Assembly: GCA_934630375.1 (NCBI GenBank)
Contig: CAKTVQ010000003.1
Span: forward strand, 67,672 to 131,671
Source: an uncultured Collinsella sp.
GTDB lineage: Bacteria; Actinomycetota; Coriobacteriia; Coriobacteriales; Coriobacteriaceae
Direction of reading: 5' to 3'
Length of the DNA stretch: 64,000 nt
In this document: positions 23,975 through 32,450 of the stretch, piece after piece
Numbering within the stretch: the stretch's first letter is position 1
Layout: the number at the start of each line of letters is the position of its first letter
Translations under genes and position numbers: made by a program
The notes under the pieces: model-generated
The model's input: only the letters and a program-made list of their open reading frames with translations
Database searches by the model: none
Told to the model about the DNA's origin: nothing

Positions 23975-25393
23975 ATGGCTAAAAAAGACTATCCGGCGAT
24001 TGCGTCGTCAGTTGTCGAGCTTGTAGGCGGCAAAGACAACATTTCTTCTGTCAAGCACTGCATTACCCGCCTGCGCTTTGTGCTTAAGGACCAGGACAAG
24101 GCCAAGACTGACGATATCAAGGCCGTTTCGGGCGTCGTGGACGTTGTTATCGGCAACGGTCAGTATCAGGTTGTTATCGGCCCCGATGTTGAGGATGCCT
24201 TTGACGAGGTCATCAAGCTGCTCGGCGCCGGCTTTGATGGCGGCGCAGTTGCCGCCGAGTCCGAGGACGAGGGCAAAAAAGGCAGCATCGTTGAACGCGC
24301 TGCTGACCTGGTCTCGAGTATCTTCATGCCTTGTCTGGGCGGCATGGCGGGCGTCGGTCTGCTGCGCGCTCTGCTGGTCGTTTTTACCAACACTGGTCTC
24401 ATGAGCGCGGACTCCGGTGCGTATCAGATCCTGTACGCGGCTTCCGATGCCTTTATGTATTTCCTGCCGCTCGCGCTTGCCATCACGGCGGCCGATCGCT
24501 TCAAGACCAATAAGTTTACGGCGTTTGCCGTAGTCGGTGCGCTCTTGTATCCCGCGATTACCAAGGCCTATTCGGACGGCGCGGCGCTCGACTTCTTCGG
24601 TCTGCCGGTCAACCTTATGAACTATGGTCAGTCCGTGCTGCCGGCGCTCCTCACCGTCTGGGTGCTCTCCAAGCTTGAGCATGTGGTGAGTAAGTTCATG
24701 CCTAAGTCACTGCGTTTTATGCTTGTGCCCACCATCTGCGTCGCCGTCATGGTCCCTGTCGAGCTTATCGCGATCGGCCCGGTCTCCATGGTCATCGGTA
24801 ACGTCTTTGCCGACGCCTTCATGGTTGTCTACAACCTGGCGCCGCAGGTCGCTGCCTTTATCTACGGCTGCCTGTATCCCTGTCTGATCATCTTTGGTGC
24901 CCACTGGGCGCTCGTTCCCATCGCCATGAACAACTATGCCGTGCTCGGCTATGACTGGCTCATGCCGCTCGGTTTTGGCTGCACGTACGCTATTGCTGGC
25001 GCCACCCTGGGCGTCATGCTCAAGACCAAATTCAAGCCCCTCAAGGAGCTCGCTGGCACCAATGCCGTCGTTGCCGTCTTTGCCGGCATTACCGAGCCCG
25101 CCATCTACGGTGTTCTTCTCAAGTACAAGCGTCCGTTTGTGTGCGCCTGCCTCTCTGCCGGTGTTGGCGGCGTGATCATCTCCATCGCTGGATTCCAACG
25201 TCTGGCCCAGGTTGGCCTCAACCTCTTTACCATCCCGGCCCTGGCTATGTTCCCTGGCGGCTGGAGTGTCCCGGTCTGCGTCGTGTTGAGCTTTGTCCTC
25301 TCCGTTGCGCTCACGTACTTCTTTGGCTTTAACGACAAGATGCTGTCCGAAGCCGATAAGAAGGCCCAGCAGGCCGAACTTGATGCGGCGTAG
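23975..25393 (+). CDS. PTS transporter subunit EIIBC (glucose/beta-glucoside superfamily)
   Basis: The 472-residue permease has an N-terminal EIIB domain with phospho-Cys C29 in SVKHCITRLRFVLKD, a linker (about 90-105), then the EIIC membrane domain with about ten helices and the substrate motif GITEPAIYGVLLKYKRP. It has no EIIA domain. It heads an operon for beta-glucuronide degradation, so its substrate is presumably a glucuronide, but a C6 carboxyl cannot accept phosphate (see findings). GAAGGGAGC precedes the ATG. The C-terminus is alanine/lysine-rich. Confidence 0.92.
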   Translation: MAKKDYPAIASSVVELVGGKDNISSVKHCITRLRFVLKDQDKAKTDDIKAVSGVVDVVIGNGQYQVVIGPDVEDAFDEVIKLLGAGFDGGAVAAESEDEGKKGSIVERAADLVSSIFMPCLGGMAGVGLLRALLVVFTNTGLMSADSGAYQILYAASDAFMYFLPLALAITAADRFKTNKFTAFAVVGALLYPAITKAYSDGAALDFFGLPVNLMNYGQSVLPALLTVWVLSKLEHVVSKFMPKSLRFMLVPTICVAVMVPVELIAIGPVSMVIGNVFADAFMVVYNLAPQVAAFIYGCLYPCLIIFGAHWALVPIAMNNYAVLGYDWLMPLGFGCTYAIAGATLGVMLKTKFKPLKELAGTNAVVAVFAGITEPAIYGVLLKYKRPFVCACLSAGVGGVIISIAGFQRLAQVGLNLFTIPALAMFPGGWSVPVCVVLSFVLSVALTYFFGFNDKMLSEADKKAQQAELDAA

Positions 25394-25498
25394 CCGACGC
25401 GCCCCAAACGATCGGTAGGTAGGCGGCGCGGGCCGCGGTGCAGGGGCGCCGCGGCCGGTCGCCTCTTTCTGTTTTCCAATCAACCGAAAGGATGATCA

Positions 25499-27343
25499 AT
25501 GCCATTCGATTCGCTCTACCCGCGCACCACGGTAACCCGCCGTATCCAGGTACTCGACGGTACGTGGGATTTTGCCTTTGACCGCGAAAAGGTGGGCGAG
25601 GAACTGGACTGGCCTGCTAAGGGCCTTGTTGATGCTGTCGACATGCCGGTTCCGGCGAGCTTTGCCGATATCTTCACCGATAAGGAGAGCCGCGAGTTCT
25701 GCGGTGACGTGTGGTATGCACGTCGCATTTTTGTTCCGGGCGAGTGGCGCGACGGCAATGTCGATATACGCTTTGACGCCGCCACGCATCGAGCGACGGT
25801 CTACCTCAATGGCACGGAGCTGGCGGAGCACGAGGGCGGGTTTACGCCGTTTTGCGCCCATGCCAACGATGCCGTGCACTGGAACGACTGGAACCTGCTC
25901 GTTGTCAAGGTTAACAACGAGTTGAGTCATGAATCGCTGCCCCTCGGCCGCGTCAAAGAGCTGCGTGACGGCACGCGCATCAACCAGCCTTACTTTGATT
26001 TCTTCAACTATTCCGGTCTTCAGCGCAGCGTGCGCATGGTCTACACCCCGGCTGAGCGCATCGAGGACATGACCGTGGTGACCGAGTCGGTTATCAATGG
26101 TACGGCATACGTGCACTACGAGGTCGCTACCAATGGGTCGCACGAGGTTGAGCTGACGGTCGCCGATGAAGACGGGAACGTGGTCGCACAAAAGCGCGGC
26201 ACTTCCGGCGGCATCGAGATTGAAGACGCGCATCTTTGGAATCTGCGCGCTGCCTACCTCTACACCTTTACGGTGCGAATTGTGGACGGCGACAAAGTTG
26301 TCGACGAATACTATGAGCAGATTGGCTTGCGTACGGTTTCGATCGATGGCCGCGATTTTCTGCTTAATGGACATCCCGTCTATCTCAAGGGCTTTGGTCG
26401 CCACGAGGATAGCCCGATTCACGGCAGAGGGTTTGACCCCGTGGTTGCCCGCCGCGACTTTGAGCTCATGAAGTGGATGGGCTGCAATTCCTTCCGCACG
26501 AGCCATTACCCGTATGCGGAGGAAGAGCTTCAAGAGGCAGATCGCGAGGGCTTCCTGGTGATCGATGAGGTCGCGGCCGTAGGCTTTTTGGTTTCGACGC
26601 AGAATTTCGACGATGCCACCAAGACTTCTGTTTCTAAGACGCTCTTTGATCTTCCCGGCATCGAGAAGACGCTTGAGGTCCATAAACAGGCAGTGCGCGA
26701 GCTTATCGAGCGCGATAAGAACCATGCGTGCGTTTGCGCTTGGAGTCTTTTCAACGAGCCGGATTTCTCGACCGAGGGGAGCCTTCCGTACGCGACGGAG
26801 ATTTTCGACCTTGCTCGCAAGCTTGACCCGCAGAAGCGTCCTCGTTCCTACACCAATGTCACGCGTTGTCGTGCCGGTATCGACAAGTGCACGCATTTGG
26901 CCGACTTTATGATGCTCAACCGTTATGACGGCTGGTACGTGTCTCCCGGCCCCGAGATCGAGGATGCACGCGAGATTCTGATCGAGGAGATGCATAAGTG
27001 GGAGAAGCTTGAGCCCAACAAGCCGTTCTTCTTTACCGAGTACGGATGCGACACCATGGCCGGCGTTCACAAGCTGCCGAGCGTGATGTGGAGCGAGGAG
27101 TATCAAGTCGAGTATTTCAAGATGCAGCACGAGATCTTTGACATGTTTGACTGGGTAGTGGGCGAACAACCCTGGAATCTGTGCGACTTCCAGACGGTCG
27201 AGGGCAAGATGCGTGTCGACGGCAACAAAAAGGGTGCGTTCACCCGTGACCGTCAGCCCAAGGCCGTGGCGTTTTTACTGCGTGAGCGTTGGTGCAACAA
27301 GGCAGATTACGTGGACGGCTTTGATCCGCTCGCGATGCGATAG
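25499..27343 (+). CDS. uidA: Beta-glucuronidase (GH2)
   Basis: This 614-residue cytosolic enzyme has the GH2 jelly-roll, Ig and TIM-barrel domains. The acid/base is E420 (SLFNEPDF), the nucleophile E514 (FFTEYGCDT), and the glucuronate-recognising N-x-K motif N576/K578 (GNKKGAFTRD). The segment between DEVAAVGF and RELIERDKN is about as long as in E. coli GUS, suggesting a Loop-1 enzyme that handles small glucuronides, the class tied to drug-glucuronide reactivation in the gut. No signal peptide. It follows the PTS gene and precedes fructuronate reductase by 8 bases. Confidence 0.96.
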   Translation: MPFDSLYPRTTVTRRIQVLDGTWDFAFDREKVGEELDWPAKGLVDAVDMPVPASFADIFTDKESREFCGDVWYARRIFVPGEWRDGNVDIRFDAATHRATVYLNGTELAEHEGGFTPFCAHANDAVHWNDWNLLVVKVNNELSHESLPLGRVKELRDGTRINQPYFDFFNYSGLQRSVRMVYTPAERIEDMTVVTESVINGTAYVHYEVATNGSHEVELTVADEDGNVVAQKRGTSGGIEIEDAHLWNLRAAYLYTFTVRIVDGDKVVDEYYEQIGLRTVSIDGRDFLLNGHPVYLKGFGRHEDSPIHGRGFDPVVARRDFELMKWMGCNSFRTSHYPYAEEELQEADREGFLVIDEVAAVGFLVSTQNFDDATKTSVSKTLFDLPGIEKTLEVHKQAVRELIERDKNHACVCAWSLFNEPDFSTEGSLPYATEIFDLARKLDPQKRPRSYTNVTRCRAGIDKCTHLADFMMLNRYDGWYVSPGPEIEDAREILIEEMHKWEKLEPNKPFFFTEYGCDTMAGVHKLPSVMWSEEYQVEYFKMQHEIFDMFDWVVGEQPWNLCDFQTVEGKMRVDGNKKGAFTRDRQPKAVAFLLRERWCNKADYVDGFDPLAMR

Positions 27344-27351
27344 GAGAGAGC

Positions 27352-28965
27352 ATGGCAAAGCTATCCGATTGGAAAAACCAGACAGAAGAGCTCCGGCGCA
27401 TGGGCGTGAAGCTACCCCAATGCGATACTGACACAATCAAGGCTACGGGTTGGGAGCAGCCCAGGTGGATCCATTTTGGCGCCGGCAACCTCTACCGAGC
27501 TTTTCATGCCGCAATAGCCCAGGAGCTTGCCGACCAAGGCAAGCTCGACCGCGGCGTCGTGGTGGCAGAGACCTTTAGCCCCTCTACGCTCGTTGAAGTC
27601 TTTGCGCCTTACGGGTATGACGGCCTGCAGGTAATCATGAATGCCGATGGGACTCTTGACGAGCGCGTGATCGCTGTCAATGCGGGCGGCGTATTTGCAA
27701 ACCCTCAGTGTCCTGAGGACTTGGCTCGCGCCGAGCGCTACTTTGAGAGCCCCGAGCTTGAGATGGCAACGTTTACCATCACCGAGAAGGGTTATGGGCT
27801 GCGCGATGCGCGCGGCGAATTGTTGCCCTATGTTGCCGCCGAGCTCGAGGCCGGTCCGGAGGGCGCTGCGAGCACGATGGGTATTGTCTGCCGTCTGCTT
27901 TGGGCGCGCTACCGCGCCGGTGCAGCGCCGATCGCTATGGTTTCGACCGACAATTTCTCGCAAAACGGGCGGCGGTTTAAGGAGGCAGTGCTCACGGTTG
28001 CGCGTGGTTGGTTCGATTGCGGCCATGTCGACCAAGGCTTTATCGATTACCTCGACGATGAGGCGCGTGTGAGTTTTCCCTGGTCCATGATCGACCGCAT
28101 TACGCCCAACCCATCACCCGAGACGGCTGCGGCGCTTGCCGAGCAGGGTTGGGAGGACTTGTCGCTCATGCCCACGGACGGTCCTGCGTTTGCGGGCTTT
28201 GCCAACACCGAGGCGGCGCACTACCTGGTTATCGAGGACTCCTTCCCCAACGGGCGCCCTGAACTCGAGGCAGCGGGCGTCATCATATGCGATCGCGAGA
28301 CAGCTGAGCGGGCCGATACCATGAAGGTTACGGCCTGTCTCAACCCGTTACATACATGCCTCGCGGTCTTCGGATGCCTCATGGGCTATGACCGCATCTG
28401 GAAGGAGATGGAGGACTCGCGTCTGGTCGCGCTTGTAAAACATCTAGGCTACGACGAGGACTTGCCCGTAGTGGTCGATCCGGGCGTGATTGACCCACGT
28501 GCCTTTATCGATGAGCTCGTGGGACAACGCCTTCCTAATCGCAGCCTTCCTGATGCGCCGCAGCGCATTGCAACGGATACATCCCAGAAGGTCGGCATTC
28601 GCTTTGGACACACCATCTGCTCCTATCGAGACCGGGGTTTCGATGTCGCAAACCTTACCTATATTCCATTGGCAATCGCCGGATGGCTGCGCTATCTCCT
28701 GGGCGTCGACGATGCGGGTAACGATTTTGAGCTGAGCCCCGATCCTTTGCTGCCCGAGCTTACCGAATGCGTCAGCTCACTCACTCTGGGCGTGTGCGAT
28801 GCGTCGGCCATTCATGATGCCGTATCGCCCATCCTTTCCAACGCCGAGATTTTTGGGCTTGATCTTTACGAGGTGGGCTTGGGCCGCAAAGTTGAGCATT
28901 TTTTGGCAGAGATGCTCGCTGGCCCGGGCGCTGTTGCCGCAACCATAGATATATATTGCAAGTAA
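27352..28965 (+). CDS. uxuB: Fructuronate reductase (mannitol dehydrogenase family)
   Basis: The 537-residue protein has an N-terminal Rossmann region (WIHFGAGNLYRAFHAAIAQEL, NAD binding) and the polyol dehydrogenase C-terminal domain with KVTACLNPLHTCLAVFGCLMGYD. In context it reduces D-fructuronate to D-mannonate with NADH. Mannitol, tagaturonate and fructuronate reductases share the fold; uxuA immediately downstream decides for fructuronate. AGGAGAG precedes ATG 27352. Confidence 0.9.
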   Translation: MAKLSDWKNQTEELRRMGVKLPQCDTDTIKATGWEQPRWIHFGAGNLYRAFHAAIAQELADQGKLDRGVVVAETFSPSTLVEVFAPYGYDGLQVIMNADGTLDERVIAVNAGGVFANPQCPEDLARAERYFESPELEMATFTITEKGYGLRDARGELLPYVAAELEAGPEGAASTMGIVCRLLWARYRAGAAPIAMVSTDNFSQNGRRFKEAVLTVARGWFDCGHVDQGFIDYLDDEARVSFPWSMIDRITPNPSPETAAALAEQGWEDLSLMPTDGPAFAGFANTEAAHYLVIEDSFPNGRPELEAAGVIICDRETAERADTMKVTACLNPLHTCLAVFGCLMGYDRIWKEMEDSRLVALVKHLGYDEDLPVVVDPGVIDPRAFIDELVGQRLPNRSLPDAPQRIATDTSQKVGIRFGHTICSYRDRGFDVANLTYIPLAIAGWLRYLLGVDDAGNDFELSPDPLLPELTECVSSLTLGVCDASAIHDAVSPILSNAEIFGLDLYEVGLGRKVEHFLAEMLAGPGAVAATIDIYCK

Positions 28966-28977
28966 GGAGGCAGAACT

Positions 28978-30081
28978 ATGGAACTCACGTTTCGCTGGTA
29001 CGGTCCCAAAGAAGAGAAAATCACATTGGAGCAAGTGCGCCAGATTCCGGGTGTGCGCGGCATCGTCGGTACGCTGTTCGACATCCCCGCGGGTGAGGTT
29101 TGGCCTCGTGGGCGCATTCACGCGCTTCGCAAGATGATTGAACACAACGGCCTGACGCTTAAAGTGATCGAATCCGTCAACATTCATGACGACATCAAGA
29201 TCGGCTTGCCCACGCGCGATCGATACATCGAGAACTACAAGGAAACGATTCGCAACCTCGCTGCCGAGGGCGTCAAGGTCATCTGCTATAACTTCATGCC
29301 GGTGTTTGACTGGGTCAAGAGTGACTTGGACTACCGCTTGCCCGACGGGTCGTCAACGCTGGCCTTTATCAAGAAGAATATCCCCGATGACCCGCAGGAG
29401 ATTATCGACACGGTTGCTCACGGTTCCGGCGATTTTACGCTGCCCGGCTGGGAGCCCGAGCGCTTGGCGCAGGTAAAGGGTTTGTTTGAGGCCTATCGAG
29501 ATATCGATGAGGATAAGCTACGCGAGAACCTCGTCTACTTCCTCGAGGCTATTATGCCCACCTGCGAGGAATGCGACGTCAAGATGGCTATTCATCCTGA
29601 TGACCCGCCCTACTCCATGTTTGGCCTTCCGCGAATCATCAAGAACCGCGAGGACCTCGACTGGCTTTGTCGCACTGTCGATACGCCCTATAACGGCATC
29701 ACGCTCTGCTGCGGTTCGATTGCCGAGGAGCCTGGAAACGATGTCTATTCCATTCTTTCCGAGTTTACGCAGCGTGGGCGTATTCACTTTGTGCATATGC
29801 GCAATATCAAGTACATCGCGCCCGAGAACTCCGCTAACAAGGATTTCTACGAGGCGCCTCACCCGAGTGAATGCGGCTCGCTCGACATGTATCGCATGAT
29901 GAAAGCTCTCCATGACAACGGTTTTGAGGGCTACGTTCGCCCCGACCACGGTCGCATGATCTGGGGCGAAACCGGGCGTCCAGGCTACGGTCTCTATGAT
30001 CGCGCCTTAGGCATTGCCTACATTAACGGCATGTGGGAAGCGCTTGAGAAGGCTGGTTTTGTCGACAAAGGACAGATATAG
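28978..30081 (+). CDS. uxuA: Mannonate dehydratase
   Basis: The 367-residue TIM-barrel enzyme starts MELTFRWYGPKEEKITLEQVRQIPGV and has the UxuA hallmarks VICYNFMPVFDWVKSDL, MAIHPDDPP and FVHMRNIKY. It dehydrates D-mannonate to 2-keto-3-deoxygluconate using a divalent metal. It lies 12 bases after uxuB behind AAGGAGG. KDG kinase and aldolase are not in this window, so the last steps are encoded elsewhere. Confidence 0.96.
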   Translation: MELTFRWYGPKEEKITLEQVRQIPGVRGIVGTLFDIPAGEVWPRGRIHALRKMIEHNGLTLKVIESVNIHDDIKIGLPTRDRYIENYKETIRNLAAEGVKVICYNFMPVFDWVKSDLDYRLPDGSSTLAFIKKNIPDDPQEIIDTVAHGSGDFTLPGWEPERLAQVKGLFEAYRDIDEDKLRENLVYFLEAIMPTCEECDVKMAIHPDDPPYSMFGLPRIIKNREDLDWLCRTVDTPYNGITLCCGSIAEEPGNDVYSILSEFTQRGRIHFVHMRNIKYIAPENSANKDFYEAPHPSECGSLDMYRMMKALHDNGFEGYVRPDHGRMIWGETGRPGYGLYDRALGIAYINGMWEALEKAGFVDKGQI

Positions 30082-30102
30082 TCCACCGCATTTGATTGCT
30101 TG

Positions 30103-30136
30103 TGGGTACGGAGCTTTGCTCTGTACCCGTTTTTGA
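30103..30136 (+). terminator. Hairpin with T-run between uxuA and uxaC
   Basis: GGGTACGGAGC (30104-30114) pairs with GCTCTGTACCC (30118-30128), with one G-U pair and the loop TTT; GTTTTTG follows. It could cut expression of uxaC relative to the upstream genes. Confidence 0.75.
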
Positions 30137-30149
30137 AAAGGTATAGATC

Positions 30150-31565
30150 ATGCTTTTAAATGATGACTTTTTACTCGCTACGCCATTGGCCCGCAAGCTC
30201 TATCACGACCATGCCGAGCACATGCCCATTATCGATTACCATTGCCATTTGGATCCCCAGCAGATTTGCGAGGACAAGCGTTTCGATGACCTCACTCGGC
30301 TTTGGATTTGCGATGAGGGGGCGGGTGACCACTACAAGTGGCGTCTCATGCGTGCAAATGGCGTGCCGGAGCGTCTGATCACGGGGGATGGAGAGCCGTA
30401 TGACAAGTTTCTTGCCTACGTTCATACTATGGAACGCGCATACGGTAATCCACTCTACGAGTGGAGCCATTTGGAACTGAGACGAGCATTTGGGATCGAT
30501 CTCACAATTTGCGGAAAGAATGCCGCCGAGATTTGGGAGCGCGCAAACGCGAGAATCGCAGAACCCGATTTTTCAGCTCGGGGCCTGATGCGCTTATTTG
30601 ACGTGCACTGTGTTTGCACTACGGATGATCCCGTGAGTGACCTTTCCTGGCATCGGAAGATGCGCCAGTCTGCAGGTGCTGCTATGGTGCTTCCGACGTT
30701 TAGGCCCGACGGCCTGATGGGAATCGATAAGCCAACGTTTTCCGAGTATCTTGAGCAACTATCCAGTGCCGCGGGACTGGAGGTTGCAACTTGGGATGCG
30801 ATCAAGGAGGCCGCTTCGGGGCGCGTCGGATACTTCCATGCCCAGGGTTGTCGTCTGGCCGATCACGGCATGAACTCCTTTAGGTTTGCTTGGGCGGACG
30901 ATAGCGGGCTCCAGAGAATTGTTGACAACGCATTGTGCGGAAAGACGTTGTCGCATGAAGACGTTGATGCGTACCAGACGGCGTTGACGCTTCATCTGAT
31001 GGGGGAGTATGAACGTCGTGGATGGGCGCTCCAATTGCATATGAATTGCCTGCGTAACGCAAACTCTGCCGGATATATGTCCGTAGGCGCGGATGCGGGA
31101 TTTGACTCATGCGGTGATCAGGCGGGGTTTGTTTCCGAGCTTGCAAGCTTGCTCGATGCGGCTAATGGGGAAGGAGCACTTCCAAAAACCATTCTCTATT
31201 CGCTGGACGAGAGCCAATGGATGGGCCTGGCGACGCTGATGCAGTCCTTCCAGGGAGGGTGTCGCCAAAAGCTGCAGTTGGGGTGCGCATGGTGGTTCCA
31301 CGATGCGTTCGATGGCATCAGGAAGCAACTGAGCGTGTTTGCGCAGGAGAGCCTGCTTGGCAATTTCACTGGCATGTTGACTGACTCGCGTAGCTTTTTG
31401 AGCTATCCACGACACGAGTATTTTCGTCGCGTGCTCTGTGGCCTGCTTGCCGAGTGGGCGGAGCAGGGTCGCGTTCCGGATGACGAGGAGTGCCTGGGCA
31501 AGTTGGTGGAGGATATCTCTTACAACAATGCGCACAGCTATTTTGGCTTTGACCTGAATCGCTAG
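30150..31565 (+). CDS. uxaC: Glucuronate (uronate) isomerase
   Basis: The 471-residue protein starts MLLNDDFLLATPLARKLYHDHAEHMPIIDYHCHLDPQQI, with the metal-binding HCHLD of the amidohydrolase-like uronate isomerases. It also has TDSRSFLSYPRHEYFRRVLC near the C-terminus. It converts D-glucuronate to D-fructuronate, the first step after glucuronidase action, although it is the last gene of the operon and lies behind a terminator-like hairpin. Confidence 0.96.
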   Translation: MLLNDDFLLATPLARKLYHDHAEHMPIIDYHCHLDPQQICEDKRFDDLTRLWICDEGAGDHYKWRLMRANGVPERLITGDGEPYDKFLAYVHTMERAYGNPLYEWSHLELRRAFGIDLTICGKNAAEIWERANARIAEPDFSARGLMRLFDVHCVCTTDDPVSDLSWHRKMRQSAGAAMVLPTFRPDGLMGIDKPTFSEYLEQLSSAAGLEVATWDAIKEAASGRVGYFHAQGCRLADHGMNSFRFAWADDSGLQRIVDNALCGKTLSHEDVDAYQTALTLHLMGEYERRGWALQLHMNCLRNANSAGYMSVGADAGFDSCGDQAGFVSELASLLDAANGEGALPKTILYSLDESQWMGLATLMQSFQGGCRQKLQLGCAWWFHDAFDGIRKQLSVFAQESLLGNFTGMLTDSRSFLSYPRHEYFRRVLCGLLAEWAEQGRVPDDEECLGKLVEDISYNNAHSYFGFDLNR

Positions 31566-31572
31566 GGGCCAT

Positions 31573-31722
31573 ATTGTTGCCTGGCGTGATTTGCTCGACC
31601 TGGCTAAAGTCGCCATCGGCAAAGAGGGCGGACTTAACCATCCGGGTACCGCCGCGGGCAATACTATTCTTGTCGCTGAGGTACTCATCGACGTTTCTCG
31701 CAGAGGATTAACGGCTCGCTAA
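31573..31722 (+). pseudogene. Remnant of an unidentified gene (3' end)
   Basis: Directly after uxaC, in another frame, 49 codons read IVAWRDLLDLAKVAIGKEGG and then LNHPGTAAGNTILVAEVLID and VSRRGLTAR before TAA. The residue use and codons look like true coding sequence, but there is no start or ribosome site and the frame has no 5' part. It is probably what remains after a deletion. I do not recognise the family. It meets the convergent minus-strand gene end with a 4-base overlap. Confidence 0.5.
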
Positions 31723-32357
31723 CCGCAGTGCCTTGTGGCTAAGCGCCAAAGCCAGGTGGGGATTGCCGGCTTGACGGTGATGACGCCGTCCGGGTCAAAA
31801 TTCGAGACGCCGCCACCGCCAAGCAGTTGTGCGTGCTCAACCGAGCAGCCCATGCGCACGGCGCCCACCAGCTTATCCATCGCTTCGGAAAATGGTCGGC
31901 GCAAGATGCCCATGCGTGGTGAATGGCGAAGCTTTGCGATGCCGCTGCCGGTGCAGGCGATAACGCCGCCGCACCACGTTAGCCTGCGGAGTTCGCAAGC
32001 TTGGCGTAGACGCTCGATGAGCATGCGTGCTCCTTCGCTGCGCTCACAGGCGGCCCGGACGACAACATAGACGCGCGTCCCCGTATCGCCAAAGCGATCG
32101 AGCGCTTTGGCGATGTCTGCCATTGCCTCGTCATCGGTCATATCCTCAACGGCGAGCACGATGCCATCGGCAGCATCGGCGCTATTTGCCTTCAAGTCGA
32201 CTGGATGGGGGAGTACAGTGCCGGAAAGCTGTGCATAGGCCGCGATGGCATCCTGCAGGTCCCAGAGCAAAAACTCAAGATCGGCGCTCTCGGGAATACG
32301 GACAAACGCGATGTTATGCAGTGTTTTTGGTACATCGCCGCGTGCGGTCGTCTCCAT
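31719..32357 (-). CDS. Hypothetical protein, possibly flavodoxin-fold
   Basis: This 212-residue cytosolic protein has an N-terminal alpha/beta part (IAFVRIPESADLEFLLWDLQ) and a C-terminal part with YVVVRAACE, LTWCGGVIACTGSGIA and MGILRRPFSEAMDKLVGAVRMG. The layout recalls the second half of NAD(P)H-FMN reductase/flavodoxin-like proteins, but no cofactor motif is clear. A good GGAGATGGC site precedes ATG 32357. It is convergent with the uxaC remnant and divergent from an aminotransferase gene. Function unknown. Confidence 0.65.
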   Translation of the reverse strand: METTARGDVPKTLHNIAFVRIPESADLEFLLWDLQDAIAAYAQLSGTVLPHPVDLKANSADAADGIVLAVEDMTDDEAMADIAKALDRFGDTGTRVYVVVRAACERSEGARMLIERLRQACELRRLTWCGGVIACTGSGIAKLRHSPRMGILRRPFSEAMDKLVGAVRMGCSVEHAQLLGGGGVSNFDPDGVITVKPAIPTWLWRLATRHCG

Positions 32358-32450
32358 GCCATCTCCTTTCCGGCTCGTTTCCGTTTAGGTTACACCGTCT
32401 GGCGGCGCCCTGCCGCGCTATCCTTGTGCAACCCTTACGAAAGGAACGCC

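Noticed and set aside
31107..31688. Minus-strand frame opposite uxaC
   Set aside because: It overlaps the catalytic C-terminus of uxaC, has no recognisable domain and no ribosome site.
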